Under the pieces are notes generated by a model. It was given only the letters and a program-made list of their open reading frames with translations, was not told where the DNA came from and searched no databases. A DNA stretch of 64,000 bases from CG1-02-35-72 sp045046885 (GTDB lineage Bacteria; Bacteroidota; Bacteroidia; Flavobacteriales; Flavobacteriaceae), in the NCBI GenBank assembly GCA_045046885.1, contig JASFYX010000043.1, positions 6,659-70,658 on the forward strand, written 5' to 3'. Position numbers and translations under genes: made by a program. This document shows positions 8,630-18,055 of the stretch, in pieces (position 1 is the first letter of the stretch; each line of letters starts with the position of its first letter).

Positions 8630-9658
8630 TTAAAGAACGGCTTTAAACTGATTTAAAAAGCGCAAATCATTTTCATAAAACATACGGATATCAGGTATTT
8701 GATAGAGTAACATAGCTATGCGCTCTATACCCATACCAAAGGCAAACCCCGAATATTTATCGGCATCAATATTGGCATTTTTTAAGACATTGGGATCAAC
8801 CATGCCACAGCCCATAATTTCTAACCAACCGGTACCTTTTGTGATTTTGTAATCGGTTTCGGTTTCTAATCCCCAATAAATATCTACTTCGGCACTAGGC
8901 TCTGTAAATGGAAAATAAGAAGGACGTAAGCGTATTTTTGATTTGCCAAACATTTCTTTTGTAAAGTAGAGCAGGGTTTGTTTTAAATCGGCAAAAGACA
9001 CATCGGTATCAACATATAAGCCTTCAACTTGATGGAAAATACAATGTGAACGTGCTGAGATATCTTCGTTTCTAAAAACACGTCCTGGAGAAATTGTTCT
9101 AATAGGAGGTTTATTGGTTTCCATATGACGCACCTGCACAGACGATGTATGTGTACGCAATAAAATATCGGGATTAGTGGTAATAAAAAAAGTGTCTTGC
9201 ATATCGCGTGCCGGGTGGTATTCGGGCAGATTTAAGGCCGTAAAATTGTGCCAATCGTCTTCTATTTCGGGACCTTCAGAAATACTAAAACCAATACGGT
9301 TAAAAACATCAATAATTTTATTTTTAACGATTGAAATAGGATGGTGAGCGCCAATAGAAATAGGTTCGGCTGGCTTGGTTAAATCACCATACACATTTTT
9401 TTGTGTTTGAGTGTTTTCTAAAGTTGTTTTAAGGTCGTTGACTTTGTTGGTAGCTGTATTTTTCAATACGTTAATAGCCTGTCCAAAAGCCTTTTTTTGT
9501 TCGGGAGCCACGGCTTTAAAAGCCGCAAAAAGGTCGTTTAGGTGTCCTTTTTTTCCCAAAAAAGCAATTCTAAAATGTTCTATTTCGTCAATCTTAGTAC
9601 TCTTAAAATCATCGACCTCTTTTTGTAACTGTGCTACTTTTTCTAACATGTCTTTCAA
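8630..9658 (-). CDS. pheS: phenylalanine--tRNA ligase alpha subunit
   Basis: 342 residues, normal length. An N-terminal coiled-coil (about 1-90, includes FLGKKGHLNDLF) precedes the class II catalytic core. Motif 2 region: RTHTSSVQVRHM and GRVFRNEDISARSHCIFHQVEGL. Motif 3 region: GFAFGMGIERIAML. It pairs with PheT, which is not in this window, to charge tRNA-Phe. A TAAATTTG box sits 17 nt upstream of the start. Confidence 0.97.
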   Translation of the reverse strand: MKDMLEKVAQLQKEVDDFKSTKIDEIEHFRIAFLGKKGHLNDLFAAFKAVAPEQKKAFGQAINVLKNTATNKVNDLKTTLENTQTQKNVYGDLTKPAEPISIGAHHPISIVKNKIIDVFNRIGFSISEGPEIEDDWHNFTALNLPEYHPARDMQDTFFITTNPDILLRTHTSSVQVRHMETNKPPIRTISPGRVFRNEDISARSHCIFHQVEGLYVDTDVSFADLKQTLLYFTKEMFGKSKIRLRPSYFPFTEPSAEVDIYWGLETETDYKITKGTGWLEIMGCGMVDPNVLKNANIDADKYSGFAFGMGIERIAMLLYQIPDIRMFYENDLRFLNQFKAVL

Positions 9659-9674
9659 AACCTAAATTAAGCTG

Positions 9675-9682
9675 CAAATTTA
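9675..9682 (-). promoter_or_regulatory. pheS -7 promoter box (TAAATTTG)
   Basis: Exact TAnnTTTG match on the minus strand, 16-24 nt upstream of the pheS ATG, giving a very short leader. Confidence 0.55.
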
Positions 9683-9831
9683 CAGTTTTTATCCTATTAA
9701 TTAAACATAATTTTTTAGCACTGCAGTTTGTTACTTCTTTATTCTGTCGAAGCTTAATCTAGATTGATTTATCTCTTAAATTTTTAACAAAAATTTTCAC
9801 TAAAAACCTTTTAAAAAATTCATAAAAAAGG

Positions 9832-9839
9832 TATCTTTG
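9832..9839 (+). promoter_or_regulatory. -7 promoter box for the first gdhA (TATCTTTG)
   Basis: Exact TAnnTTTG match 35 nt before the ATG. No FNR-like dyad is found at the 33-bp spacing seen at norC. Confidence 0.55.
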
Positions 9840-9873
9840 TTTTACATTATTTTAATTTTCACAATCAATTATT

Positions 9874-11217
9874 ATGAAATCATCAATTAATGCTTTTATG
9901 GACTACGTTGAAGCACGTAATCCTCATGAGCCAGAATTTCTTCAAGCGGTAAAAGAGGTAGCCGAAGCTATAATACCTTTTATTAAAGATCATCCTGTTT
10001 ACCAAAGTCAGAAAATTTTAGAACGTATGGTAGAACCCGAACGCACTATTATTTTTAGAGTTCCTTGGGTAGACGACGAAGGTAATAATCACGTTAATCG
10101 CGGTTTTAGAGTCGAATTCAATTCGGCTATCGGTCCTTATAAAGGTGGATTGAGATTACACCCTTCTGTGAATTTAAGTATCCTAAAATTTTTAGGATTT
10201 GAACAAACTTTTAAAAACTCTTTAACTACTTTACCTATGGGTGGTGGTAAAGGGGGATCAGATTTTGAACCTAAAGGGAAATCGGATAATGAAGTTATGC
10301 GATTTTGCCAATCTTTTATGACCGAATTGTTCAGACATATTGGTCATAATACCGATGTGCCTGCAGGCGATATTGGTGTAGGAGGTAGAGAAATAGGCTA
10401 TTTATTTGGTCAATATAAACGGTTAAAAAATGAGTTTACAGGTATTCTTACCGGTAAAGGTATGTCTTTTGGAGGGTCACTAATAAGACCAGAAGCAACA
10501 GGATACGGTACTGTCTATTTTGCCGAAAACATGTTAAAAACTAAAAATAAATCATTTAAAGGTCAGACGGTAGTTATTTCAGGATCTGGAAATGTAGCCC
10601 AATACGCTTGTGAAAAAGTAACACAATTGGGCGGAAAAGTAGTGACTTTTTCAGATTCTAGTGGCTTTATTTATGACGAAGCGGGAATTGATACCGAAAA
10701 ATTAGCCTTTGTTTTTGAACTTAAAAATGTAAATCGCGGTCGCATAAAAGAGTATGTTGAGGAATATCCTGATGCTCAGTATTTCGAAGGTAAAAAACCT
10801 TGGGATATTAAATGTGATATAGCTTTACCTTGTGCTACCCAAAACGAAATTAATAAAGAAGATGCCGAAAAATTAATGTCACACGGCACTATTTGTGTAG
10901 CCGAAGGTGCTAATATGCCTTCTACACCCGAAGCAATAGAAGTTTTCCATAAAAATAAAATACTTTTTGCTCCCGGTAAAGCCTCAAATGCAGGAGGTGT
11001 TGCTGTGTCTGGTTTAGAAATGAGTCAAAATTCTATGCGCTTGAGTTGGTCAAGAGAAGAAGTAGATAAGAAACTTCACAGTATTATGAACGATATTCAT
11101 CATACTTGTATGACCTATGGTAAAGAGCCAGACGGTTTTGTAGATTATATTAAAGGTGCCAACATTGCTGGCTTTATTAAAGTAGCCGATGCTATGTTAG
11201 CTCAAGGAATGGTTTAA
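9874..11217 (+). CDS. gdhA: glutamate dehydrogenase, NADP-type fingerprint
   Basis: 447 residues, hexameric class. Substrate and catalytic residues are in place: Lys90 (GPYKGGLR), Lys114, Lys126 (PMGGGKGGSD) and Asp166 (PAGDIG). The Rossmann segment reads SGSGNVAQYA (236-245) with SDSSG after the second strand (260-264), as in E. coli-type NADP-dependent, ammonia-assimilating enzymes. It interconverts 2-oxoglutarate plus ammonium and glutamate. A second, differently fingerprinted paralogue lies at 14585. A strong terminator follows. Confidence 0.95.
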   Translation: MKSSINAFMDYVEARNPHEPEFLQAVKEVAEAIIPFIKDHPVYQSQKILERMVEPERTIIFRVPWVDDEGNNHVNRGFRVEFNSAIGPYKGGLRLHPSVNLSILKFLGFEQTFKNSLTTLPMGGGKGGSDFEPKGKSDNEVMRFCQSFMTELFRHIGHNTDVPAGDIGVGGREIGYLFGQYKRLKNEFTGILTGKGMSFGGSLIRPEATGYGTVYFAENMLKTKNKSFKGQTVVISGSGNVAQYACEKVTQLGGKVVTFSDSSGFIYDEAGIDTEKLAFVFELKNVNRGRIKEYVEEYPDAQYFEGKKPWDIKCDIALPCATQNEINKEDAEKLMSHGTICVAEGANMPSTPEAIEVFHKNKILFAPGKASNAGGVAVSGLEMSQNSMRLSWSREEVDKKLHSIMNDIHHTCMTYGKEPDGFVDYIKGANIAGFIKVADAMLAQGMV

Positions 11218-11244
11218 TAACTATAAAACAAATCAATTAATTTT

Positions 11245-11274
11245 AAAAAGCTGCCAATTTTGGCAGCTTTTTTT
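11245..11274 (+). terminator. intrinsic terminator after gdhA
   Basis: 12-bp stem (AAAAAGCTGCCA, 11245-11256, with its complement 11261-11272), 4-nt loop, ending in a T-run. Confidence 0.9.
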
Positions 11275-11345
11275 ATGAAAAAAGCCCTTAAAAAGATAAA
11301 AATTAAGACTAAAATGATATCTTGCATTTTGAAATTGCGTTCTAA

Positions 11346-14300
11346 ATGACACACAAAAAACCACTTCCTAATTTAAGAACCTACGAGTTTGGCGAAGTAG
11401 CCTTTAACGAACTCATGCAAAATAGAATAAACAAGGTACTTATTGTGTGCTCAAATTACGACTATTATATGCTAGAGTCAGATGGAAGAATTGACGAGCA
11501 AATTTTTAATGAATACACTTCTTTAAACCTAAGATATCCACCAAGTTTTGTTCATGCCAATTCAGCTAAAAGAGCTATTAGAAAATTAAATACCAATAAA
11601 ATAGACTTGGTTATAACTTGGTTAGATGTGGGTAGTTACAACGCTTTCGAGGCCTCTAAACAAATAAAAGATGCTTTTTCTGATGTGCCTATAGTAGCTT
11701 TAAGCCTTAATTCAGCAGAATTAAGAAAAAGACTTAAAACAGAGAAAGCGGGTGTTATAGATTATGTGTTTCATTGGAATGGCAATGTGGATATTTTTTT
11801 AGCTATTATTAAGTTGATAGAAGACAGGATGAATGCCGAGCATGACATCAGCAAAATAGGTGTAAAAGCGATTTTGTTGGTAGAAGATTCACTAAAATTC
11901 TATTCACGCTATCTACCCATTATCTATAAAATTATATTAAAACAAACACGCTCTTTTATGTCAGAGGGACTAAACGAGCACCGCCGTATGATGCTTATGC
12001 GTGGAAGACCTAAAATTTTGCTGGCTGTAAATTATGAAGATGGTTTAGATTTATTTGAAAAACACAGACAAAATCTATTAGGCGTTATTTCTGATGTAAG
12101 TTATTCCAGAGAAGGTGTAAGAGATAAACAAGCGGGCTTTGAATTTTTAAAATATGTACGCAGTTATAAACGTTATTTCCCTTTTTTAATTCAATCTTCT
12201 GATATTGAAAATGAAGCCCTTACGCTAGAGTTAAAAGGTAAATTTCTTTACAAATACTCTGAAACTTTAGGTGTTGATTTAAAAAATTATATCAATAAAT
12301 ATTTTTCATTTGGCGATTTTGAATTTTGGGATCCTGATCAAATGAAAGTTTTAACTGTTGTAAAAGATTTAACCGAATTTAGAAAAGCTTTAAATACCGT
12401 TAGCAAAGCTTCTATTGCATACCATGCCCAACGCAGTGAATATTCTAAATGGTTAAAATCTCGTGCTTTATTTCCTTTGGCAAATTTATTTAGCAACGTA
12501 GAATACGATGATTTTGAAGATGCAGAACAAATAAGAAATTTTTTATTAGAAGCTATTAAAACTTACCGTATTTACAGATCAAGGGGCGTTATTGTTAAAT
12601 TCGAAAAAGATAAATATGACGAATTTTTGGGTTTTGCCCGTATTGGCGATGGTTCTTTGGGAGGCAAAGCAAGAGGTCTGGCATTTATCGATTCTTTTTT
12701 AAAGCGTCGTAAGCTTTTTAATAAATACGATGATGTCCATATTTCTATTCCGCGTACGGTTGTATTAACAACAGATTTATTTGATGAGTTTATAGAAAAA
12801 CACAATTTAATAAAGTTTGTAGCAAAATGTAATGACGATGATGAAATATTAAATAAATTTAATTCTAAACCATTACCCGATTGGATTTTGCAAGATATTC
12901 AAGCTTTTTTAAACGTCGTTAAAAGACCTATTGCTGTAAGGTCGTCTAGTGTTTTAGAAGATTCACATTATCAGCCATTTGCAGGTGTTTTCGCAACTTA
13001 TATGATACCCAATACAAACGATGAGCGCATGTTGAATATGGTTTCAAATGCTGTTAAATCGGTTATTGCCTCGGCCTTTTTTCAAAGTAGTAAAAGTTAT
13101 TTAAAAGCGACGGCACACAGTATAGAAGAAGATAAGATGGCTGTCATTTTACAAGAAGTTACTGGTAAACAATATAATGATGTTTATTATCCTAACATAT
13201 CGGGTGTCGCCCGATCTATAAATTTTTATCCGTTAGGAAACGAGAAACCAAACGAGGGTATTGCCAAAATTGCCACGGGATTAGGAGAAATAATTGTAGG
13301 AGGCGGAAAAGTTTTAAGATTCTCGCCAAAGCATCCCAAAAAAGTATTACAATTGTCATCACCCGATTCAACACAACGTGATACCCAACAGTACTTGTAT
13401 GGCTTAGATTTAAATCCGGACAGTTATAAAATATCAACAAGCGAATCTATAAATAAAAAGAAATTAACTATCCGTAAAGTTAAAAATCATGGGTCTTTAA
13501 AATTTGTGGCCTCAACTTACGATTTGCAAAACAACATTATAAGACCGGGTGTTTTACATGATGGCATAAGAGTTATTACTTTTGATAATGTTCTTAAATA
13601 TGACACTTTTCCGCTGCCCGAAATATTACAAGATTTGTTAACTATTGGACAAAGAGAAATGCGGAATCCTATAGAAATGGAATTTGCTGTTAACCTTGAT
13701 GTGCCAAAAGGTAAAGCTAGGATTTTTAGTTTTTTACAAATAAGACCCATTGTAGAAAGTATAGAAACCAAAAGTTTATTACCAACCGATTTAAAAAATG
13801 AAGAAACTATAATTTATTCTGAGTCGGCATTGGGTAATGGCAGTTACGATTATATTTACGATTTTGTTTATGTAAGACCCGAGACTTTTAATCCGGCAAA
13901 TACTAGAGATATTGCCGCGGCTGTAGAGATCCTAAATAAAAAATTTGTAGAAGAAGATAAACACTATATTCTGGTAGGTCCTGGACGTTGGGGTTCTAGC
14001 GATCCTTGGTTGGGTATTCCAGTTATTTGGCCTCAAATATCGGCGGCAAAGGTAATTGTCGAAGCGGGTTTACACGATTTTAGAATAGATCCCAGTCAAG
14101 GCACCCATTTTTTTCAAAACCTAACGTCATTTAAAGTGGGGTATTTTACCATAAATCCTTTTATAAACGACGGCTTTTTTGATTTAGAATACCTTAACAA
14201 ACAACCGTCTGTTTGCGAAAATAAATTTTTAAGACACATTAGATTCAAAAGCCCTTTAAAAGTAATAATAGAAGGCAAAACCAATAGAGCCGCTATTTTT

Positions 14301-14381
14301 AAAGAGAATTATGAATTGAAAAATCCAGAAAACGAGGGCGATATATCTGGAGAAGAATTACCCCCTCAAGGATTTATGTAA
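11346..14381 (+). CDS. PEP/pyruvate-binding domain protein with N-terminal receiver-like domains
   Basis: 1011 residues. Two response-regulator-like segments come first. In about 28-165 the acceptor position reads TWLDVGS, possibly degenerate. In about 172-290 there are an acidic pair VEDS (180-181) and Asp250 in GVISDVSYS. The PPDK/PEP-synthase N-terminal ATP-grasp domain follows, with GDGSLGGKARGLA (435-447) and RPIAVRSSSVLEDS (527-540), then VGPGRWGSSDPWLGI near the C-terminus. I see neither the phosphohistidine swivel domain nor the PEP-utilising TIM barrel of full PEP synthases, so it is probably a phosphotransfer or signalling protein. It lies between two glutamate dehydrogenase genes. 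Confidence 0.82.
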   Translation: MTHKKPLPNLRTYEFGEVAFNELMQNRINKVLIVCSNYDYYMLESDGRIDEQIFNEYTSLNLRYPPSFVHANSAKRAIRKLNTNKIDLVITWLDVGSYNAFEASKQIKDAFSDVPIVALSLNSAELRKRLKTEKAGVIDYVFHWNGNVDIFLAIIKLIEDRMNAEHDISKIGVKAILLVEDSLKFYSRYLPIIYKIILKQTRSFMSEGLNEHRRMMLMRGRPKILLAVNYEDGLDLFEKHRQNLLGVISDVSYSREGVRDKQAGFEFLKYVRSYKRYFPFLIQSSDIENEALTLELKGKFLYKYSETLGVDLKNYINKYFSFGDFEFWDPDQMKVLTVVKDLTEFRKALNTVSKASIAYHAQRSEYSKWLKSRALFPLANLFSNVEYDDFEDAEQIRNFLLEAIKTYRIYRSRGVIVKFEKDKYDEFLGFARIGDGSLGGKARGLAFIDSFLKRRKLFNKYDDVHISIPRTVVLTTDLFDEFIEKHNLIKFVAKCNDDDEILNKFNSKPLPDWILQDIQAFLNVVKRPIAVRSSSVLEDSHYQPFAGVFATYMIPNTNDERMLNMVSNAVKSVIASAFFQSSKSYLKATAHSIEEDKMAVILQEVTGKQYNDVYYPNISGVARSINFYPLGNEKPNEGIAKIATGLGEIIVGGGKVLRFSPKHPKKVLQLSSPDSTQRDTQQYLYGLDLNPDSYKISTSESINKKKLTIRKVKNHGSLKFVASTYDLQNNIIRPGVLHDGIRVITFDNVLKYDTFPLPEILQDLLTIGQREMRNPIEMEFAVNLDVPKGKARIFSFLQIRPIVESIETKSLLPTDLKNEETIIYSESALGNGSYDYIYDFVYVRPETFNPANTRDIAAAVEILNKKFVEEDKHYILVGPGRWGSSDPWLGIPVIWPQISAAKVIVEAGLHDFRIDPSQGTHFFQNLTSFKVGYFTINPFINDGFFDLEYLNKQPSVCENKFLRHIRFKSPLKVIIEGKTNRAAIFKENYELKNPENEGDISGEELPPQGFM

Positions 14382-14517
14382 CAAATGTTAAACAATTTTC
14401 TAGTTTTCAAATAAAATACGGCTATTTGGTTGATAAACAGCAAAGTGTATATTAAAAAATAGCTATCATATTCTTAAAATAATTTACAAAAATTAAGAAT
14501 AATGAAATTATTATAAG

Positions 14518-14525
14518 TATTTTTG
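14518..14525 (+). promoter_or_regulatory. -7 promoter box for the second gdh (TATTTTTG)
   Basis: Exact TAnnTTTG match about 60 nt before the ATG, in an AT-rich 203-bp intergenic stretch. Confidence 0.5.
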
Positions 14526-14584
14526 TGCCTTTATTTTTAATAAGTAAAACTTAAACAATTTAAATCAATTTCATATTTAATATT

Positions 14585-15922
14585 ATGAATGTAAAAAATA
14601 TATTATCAGACCTAGAAAAGAAACATCCTGGAGAACAGGAATACCTTCAAGCGGTTCGCGAAGTTTTAGAATCTATAGAAGGTGTTTACAATGAAAATCC
14701 GCAATACGAAGCGGCCAAAATCATAGAACGTTTGGTAGAACCCGACCGTATTTTAACTTTCCGAGTGGCTTGGACAGACGATGAAGGTCAAGTAAATGTA
14801 AACTTAGGCTATCGCATACAATTTAACAATGCCATTGGCCCTTACAAAGGAGGGCTTCGTTTTCACTCAAGTGTCAATTTAAGCATCCTTAAATTTTTAG
14901 GGTTTGAGCAAATATTTAAAAATGCTTTAACAACTTTACCTATGGGTGGTGCTAAAGGGGGTTCTGACTTTAACCCACGTGGTAAATCAGATGCCGAAAT
15001 TATGCGTTTTTGTCAAGCTTTTATGCTTGAGTTATGGCGTGTAATTGGCCCTAGTACAGATGTGCCTGCCGGCGATATTGGTACAGGAGGTCGCGAAATT
15101 GGTTATCTCTACGGTATGTATAAAAAATTACAACAAGAAAATACCGGTATCTTAACAGGTAAAGGCCTTAATTGGGGTGGGAGTTTAATCAGACCCGAAG
15201 CCACAGGTTTTGGAGCGACTTATTTTACTGAGGAAATGCTAAAAGCCAATAACGATTCTTTTGAAGGAAAAACCGTAACAGTATCAGGCTTCGGTAATGT
15301 CGCTTGGGGTGTAGCCCTTAAAGTGACCGAATTAGGTGGTAAAGTGGTTACCATTTCAGGCCCTGACGGTTATATTTATGACGAAGCCGGTTTAGATGAA
15401 GATAAAATAGACTATTTGTTAGCGCTACGCGCTTCTAATAATGATATCGTTTCACCTTACGCCGAAGAGTTTCCGGAGTCCAAGTTCATTCCGGGTAAAA
15501 AACCATGGGAAGTAAAATGCGATATCGCTATGCCAAGTGCTACGCAAAACGAATTAAACGGTGACGATGCGGCACAACTTATTGCCAATGGTGTTAAATA
15601 TGTAGTTGAAGTGTCTAATATGGGTTGTACCCCCGAAGCCGTAGAAGCTATTCATAACGCGCAATTGCCATTTGGCCCAGGTAAAGCCGTAAATGCTGGT
15701 GGCGTGGGTGTTTCTGGTTTAGAAATGAGTCAAAATGCGATGAAATTAAATTGGACAGTCGAAGAGGTTGATGTCAAATTACACCATATGATGTCATCAA
15801 TTCACGGTGCTTGTATAAAATATGGTACACAAAACGACGGCTACGTAAATTATGTAAAAGGGGCAAATATTGCCGGCTTTATAAAAGTAGCTGATGCCAT
15901 GTTAGATCAAGGAATTATTTAA
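14585..15922 (+). CDS. glutamate dehydrogenase, NAD-type fingerprint
   Basis: 445 residues. The active-site set is conserved: Lys88, Lys112, Lys124 (PMGGAKGGSD), Asp164. Unlike the paralogue at 9874, the cofactor region reads SGFGNVAWG (234-242) and ISGPDGYIYD (257-266), very like the NAD-specific Clostridium symbiosum enzyme. I infer NAD preference and a possible catabolic role (glutamate to 2-oxoglutarate plus ammonium). It has its own promoter box and terminator. The family is certain; the cofactor preference is inferred from remembered sequences. Confidence 0.9.
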   Translation: MNVKNILSDLEKKHPGEQEYLQAVREVLESIEGVYNENPQYEAAKIIERLVEPDRILTFRVAWTDDEGQVNVNLGYRIQFNNAIGPYKGGLRFHSSVNLSILKFLGFEQIFKNALTTLPMGGAKGGSDFNPRGKSDAEIMRFCQAFMLELWRVIGPSTDVPAGDIGTGGREIGYLYGMYKKLQQENTGILTGKGLNWGGSLIRPEATGFGATYFTEEMLKANNDSFEGKTVTVSGFGNVAWGVALKVTELGGKVVTISGPDGYIYDEAGLDEDKIDYLLALRASNNDIVSPYAEEFPESKFIPGKKPWEVKCDIAMPSATQNELNGDDAAQLIANGVKYVVEVSNMGCTPEAVEAIHNAQLPFGPGKAVNAGGVGVSGLEMSQNAMKLNWTVEEVDVKLHHMMSSIHGACIKYGTQNDGYVNYVKGANIAGFIKVADAMLDQGII

Positions 15923-15943
15923 CATTAAATGTAAATAAACTTT

Positions 15944-15975
15944 AAAAAGGCTTGCCGTTTGGTAAGCCTTTTTTT
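15944..15975 (+). terminator. intrinsic terminator after the second gdh
   Basis: 13-bp stem with one G-T wobble (AAAAAGGCTTGCC, 15944-15956, pairing with 15961-15973), 4-nt loop, followed by T. It overlaps a possible upstream TTG start of dinB, which argues for the later ATG. Confidence 0.88.
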
Positions 15976-15987
15976 GTATGTTTAAAA

Positions 15988-17079
15988 ATGGAATTGACAG
16001 GGTCTTTAAAAAAAATTATCCATATTGATATGGATGCCTTTTTTGCTTCGGTAGAGCAATTAGACAATCCCGATTTAAGAGGTAAAGCGCTAGCTGTCGG
16101 TGGTGGCGCAGAACGTGGCGTAGTGGCGGCTGCCAGTTATGAAGCACGAAAATTTGGCGTGTTTTCGGCAATGAGTGGCGCATTGGCTAAGAAAAAATGT
16201 CCGCATCTCATCTTTGTCAAACCCCGATTTGAACGTTATAAAGAAATCTCCAAAAAAATAAAAGCTATCTTTTATGATTATACCGATTTGGTAGAACCTT
16301 TATCTCTAGACGAAGCTTATTTAGATATTACCCAAAACAAAAAAGGAAATCCTTCTGCCAGTTTGATAGCTCAAGAAATAAGGCAACGCATATACGATGA
16401 ATTGGGTTTACGTGCTTCGGCGGGAATTTCTATCAATAAATTTGTGGCAAAAGTGGCCTCTGATATTAATAAACCCAATGGTCAAAAAACTATTCCGCCG
16501 GAAGATGTTTTAACTTTTCTAGAAGAATTGCCTATAGAAAAGTTTTACGGTATTGGTAAAGTCACAGCAACTAAAATGTATAATCTAGGTGTTTTTAATG
16601 GAAAAGATTTAAAATCGAAATCTGTAGATTTTTTAACAGATAATTTCAAGAAATCAGGAGCTCATTATTACAACATAGTACGCGGTATTCAAAAAAGTGA
16701 AGTCAAATCCCATCGCATTCGTAAATCTGTTGCCGCCGAGCATACTTTTGCAAAAAATTTAACTTCTGAAATATTTATGCTCAGCAAACTTGAAAAAATT
16801 TCAGAAGAGTTAGAGCAACGTTTATTACGTTCTAAAGTATCGGGTAAAACCATTACTTTAAAAATAAAATACAGCGATTTTAAAATCCAAACCCGTAGTA
16901 AAACCATACCTTATTTTGTAAAAGACAAAACCCTTATTTTAGAAACCGTAAAAGAATTATTGTTTCAAGAAAAGGTGTCGAATTCTGTACGGCTTTTAGG
17001 GATATCTGTAACCAATTTAAATACCCAAACTAAAAAAGTAGAGAAAGTAGGTGCTGTGCAGTTGAAATTCGACTTTTAA
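15988..17079 (+). CDS. dinB: DNA polymerase IV (Y-family translesion polymerase)
   Basis: 363 residues from ATG 15988. Catalytic motifs are HIDMDAFFASVEQ (metal Asp residues) and SLDEAYLD (Asp-Glu), then helix-hairpin-helix IEKFYGIGKVTA and the little-finger domain to the C-terminus. Error-prone bypass synthesis. The frame is open further back to a TTG at 15952, but that would place the first 12 codons inside the preceding terminator, so ATG 15988 is chosen. Confidence 0.95.
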   Translation: MELTGSLKKIIHIDMDAFFASVEQLDNPDLRGKALAVGGGAERGVVAAASYEARKFGVFSAMSGALAKKKCPHLIFVKPRFERYKEISKKIKAIFYDYTDLVEPLSLDEAYLDITQNKKGNPSASLIAQEIRQRIYDELGLRASAGISINKFVAKVASDINKPNGQKTIPPEDVLTFLEELPIEKFYGIGKVTATKMYNLGVFNGKDLKSKSVDFLTDNFKKSGAHYYNIVRGIQKSEVKSHRIRKSVAAEHTFAKNLTSEIFMLSKLEKISEELEQRLLRSKVSGKTITLKIKYSDFKIQTRSKTIPYFVKDKTLILETVKELLFQEKVSNSVRLLGISVTNLNTQTKKVEKVGAVQLKFDF

Positions 17080-17096
17080 AAAGCCTTCAATTTTTC

Positions 17097-17145
17097 TCAG
17101 GTTGACAATAGACAAAATCAAGTCACTCTGAGCGGCGTCGAAAAG
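17097..17145. repeat. degenerate palindromic intergenic repeat (CTGAGCGGnGTCGAA type)
   Basis: CTCAGGTTGAC (17097-17107) and GTCACTCTGAG (17122-17132) form an imperfect inverted repeat, followed by CGGCGTCGAAAAG. The GAGCGnnGTCGAA motif recurs at 20799-20869 in a fuller hairpin, and a shorter CACCCTGAGCGTC version occurs at 27427. It sits just after the dinB stop, where it could act as a terminator. Confidence 0.55.
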
Positions 17146-17201
17146 TTTATAACATACTTATTATAAATACTTTGTATTGCTATTATTATTCAAAAATTAA
17201 C

Positions 17202-17209
17202 TATCTTTG
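17202..17209 (+). promoter_or_regulatory. -7 promoter box (TATCTTTG) for the T9SS cargo gene
   Basis: Exact TAnnTTTG match about 70 nt upstream of the ATG at 17279. Confidence 0.5.
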
Positions 17210-17278
17210 GTTTTGTGTCTGTCAGGCAGGTATTTTATGATGTCTCAAGGTCATTGGTTGTAAGTTACAAACAAATCT

Positions 17279-17980
17279 ATGAAGTACTTAATTTTACTTA
17301 TATCAATATTTTTCTCCTTAAATTCTTTGGCTCAGAGTCCTGATCCAAATTTATTTCAAACCTGGTATTTATCTTCTATTCAAGCAAGCGACGCAGATAC
17401 AATTTATAGAATTAAAGATTTAATACCTCCTATTACACCTTATGTCACAATTTTAGATAATTTAGAATTTAGTGGAGAGGGTGCTTGTAACACTTTTAAT
17501 GGAAAATATAATTTTCAAACACCTAATTTTTTGACGATTGATAATAATGTATTTGCAGAAACAACAAACATTTGCGGTATTGATTTATACAATTATTTTG
17601 AAAATTCATATTTAGGATTTATGAATGGGACGTGGTGGTATGAAATTACTCAAGATGCTAACGACCTGATTTTAACTATTTATAATGGTGTTTTTGGCCA
17701 TGCTATTTTTAAGAATACCACGCTCAGTTCAACAGACTTCACTTTAAATAAAATTGAAGTTTATCCCATACCAAGTGACTCTCAGGTTTTTATAGCATCT
17801 AACAATATCACCATCACAAAAATTAAAATCTACAACACTTTAGGACAAGTGATAAAAACAGTAAACAAAAATTTTAAAAGTTTGGATATTTCTGATTTAT
17901 CTGAAGGAATTTATCTAATGAAAATTTTTACAGAACTTGGAACTATAAACAAAAGAATCATAAAACAAAGCTCTGACTGA
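17279..17980 (+). CDS. secreted META-like protein with type IX secretion sorting domain
   Basis: 233 residues. Sec signal peptide ends ...LNSLAQ. The central part (about 25-150) resembles META/HslJ-type domains: a WYLSS start, FSGEGACNTFNGKY, and a later Cys in TNICGID. The C-terminal 75 residues form a type A T9SS sorting domain: IEVYPIPSD, IKIYNTLGQVIKT, LDISDLSEGIYLMKI, KRIIKQ. It is therefore predicted to cross the outer membrane through the gliding/Por secretion system. The role is unknown. The sorting domain is clear; the META assignment is tentative. Confidence 0.8.
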   Translation: MKYLILLISIFFSLNSLAQSPDPNLFQTWYLSSIQASDADTIYRIKDLIPPITPYVTILDNLEFSGEGACNTFNGKYNFQTPNFLTIDNNVFAETTNICGIDLYNYFENSYLGFMNGTWWYEITQDANDLILTIYNGVFGHAIFKNTTLSSTDFTLNKIEVYPIPSDSQVFIASNNITITKIKIYNTLGQVIKTVNKNFKSLDISDLSEGIYLMKIFTELGTINKRIIKQSSD

Positions 17981-18055
17981 AGATAGAAATTTTAAACTTT
18001 GTGAAACTTCTTTTTCTTGGTGAATCTCTGTGCAATATGTGGGTAGCGTAGCTTC

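Noticed and set aside
15952..15987. Longer dinB start (TTG)
   Set aside because: It lies inside the gdh terminator; the ATG at 15988 matches the normal DinB N-terminus.
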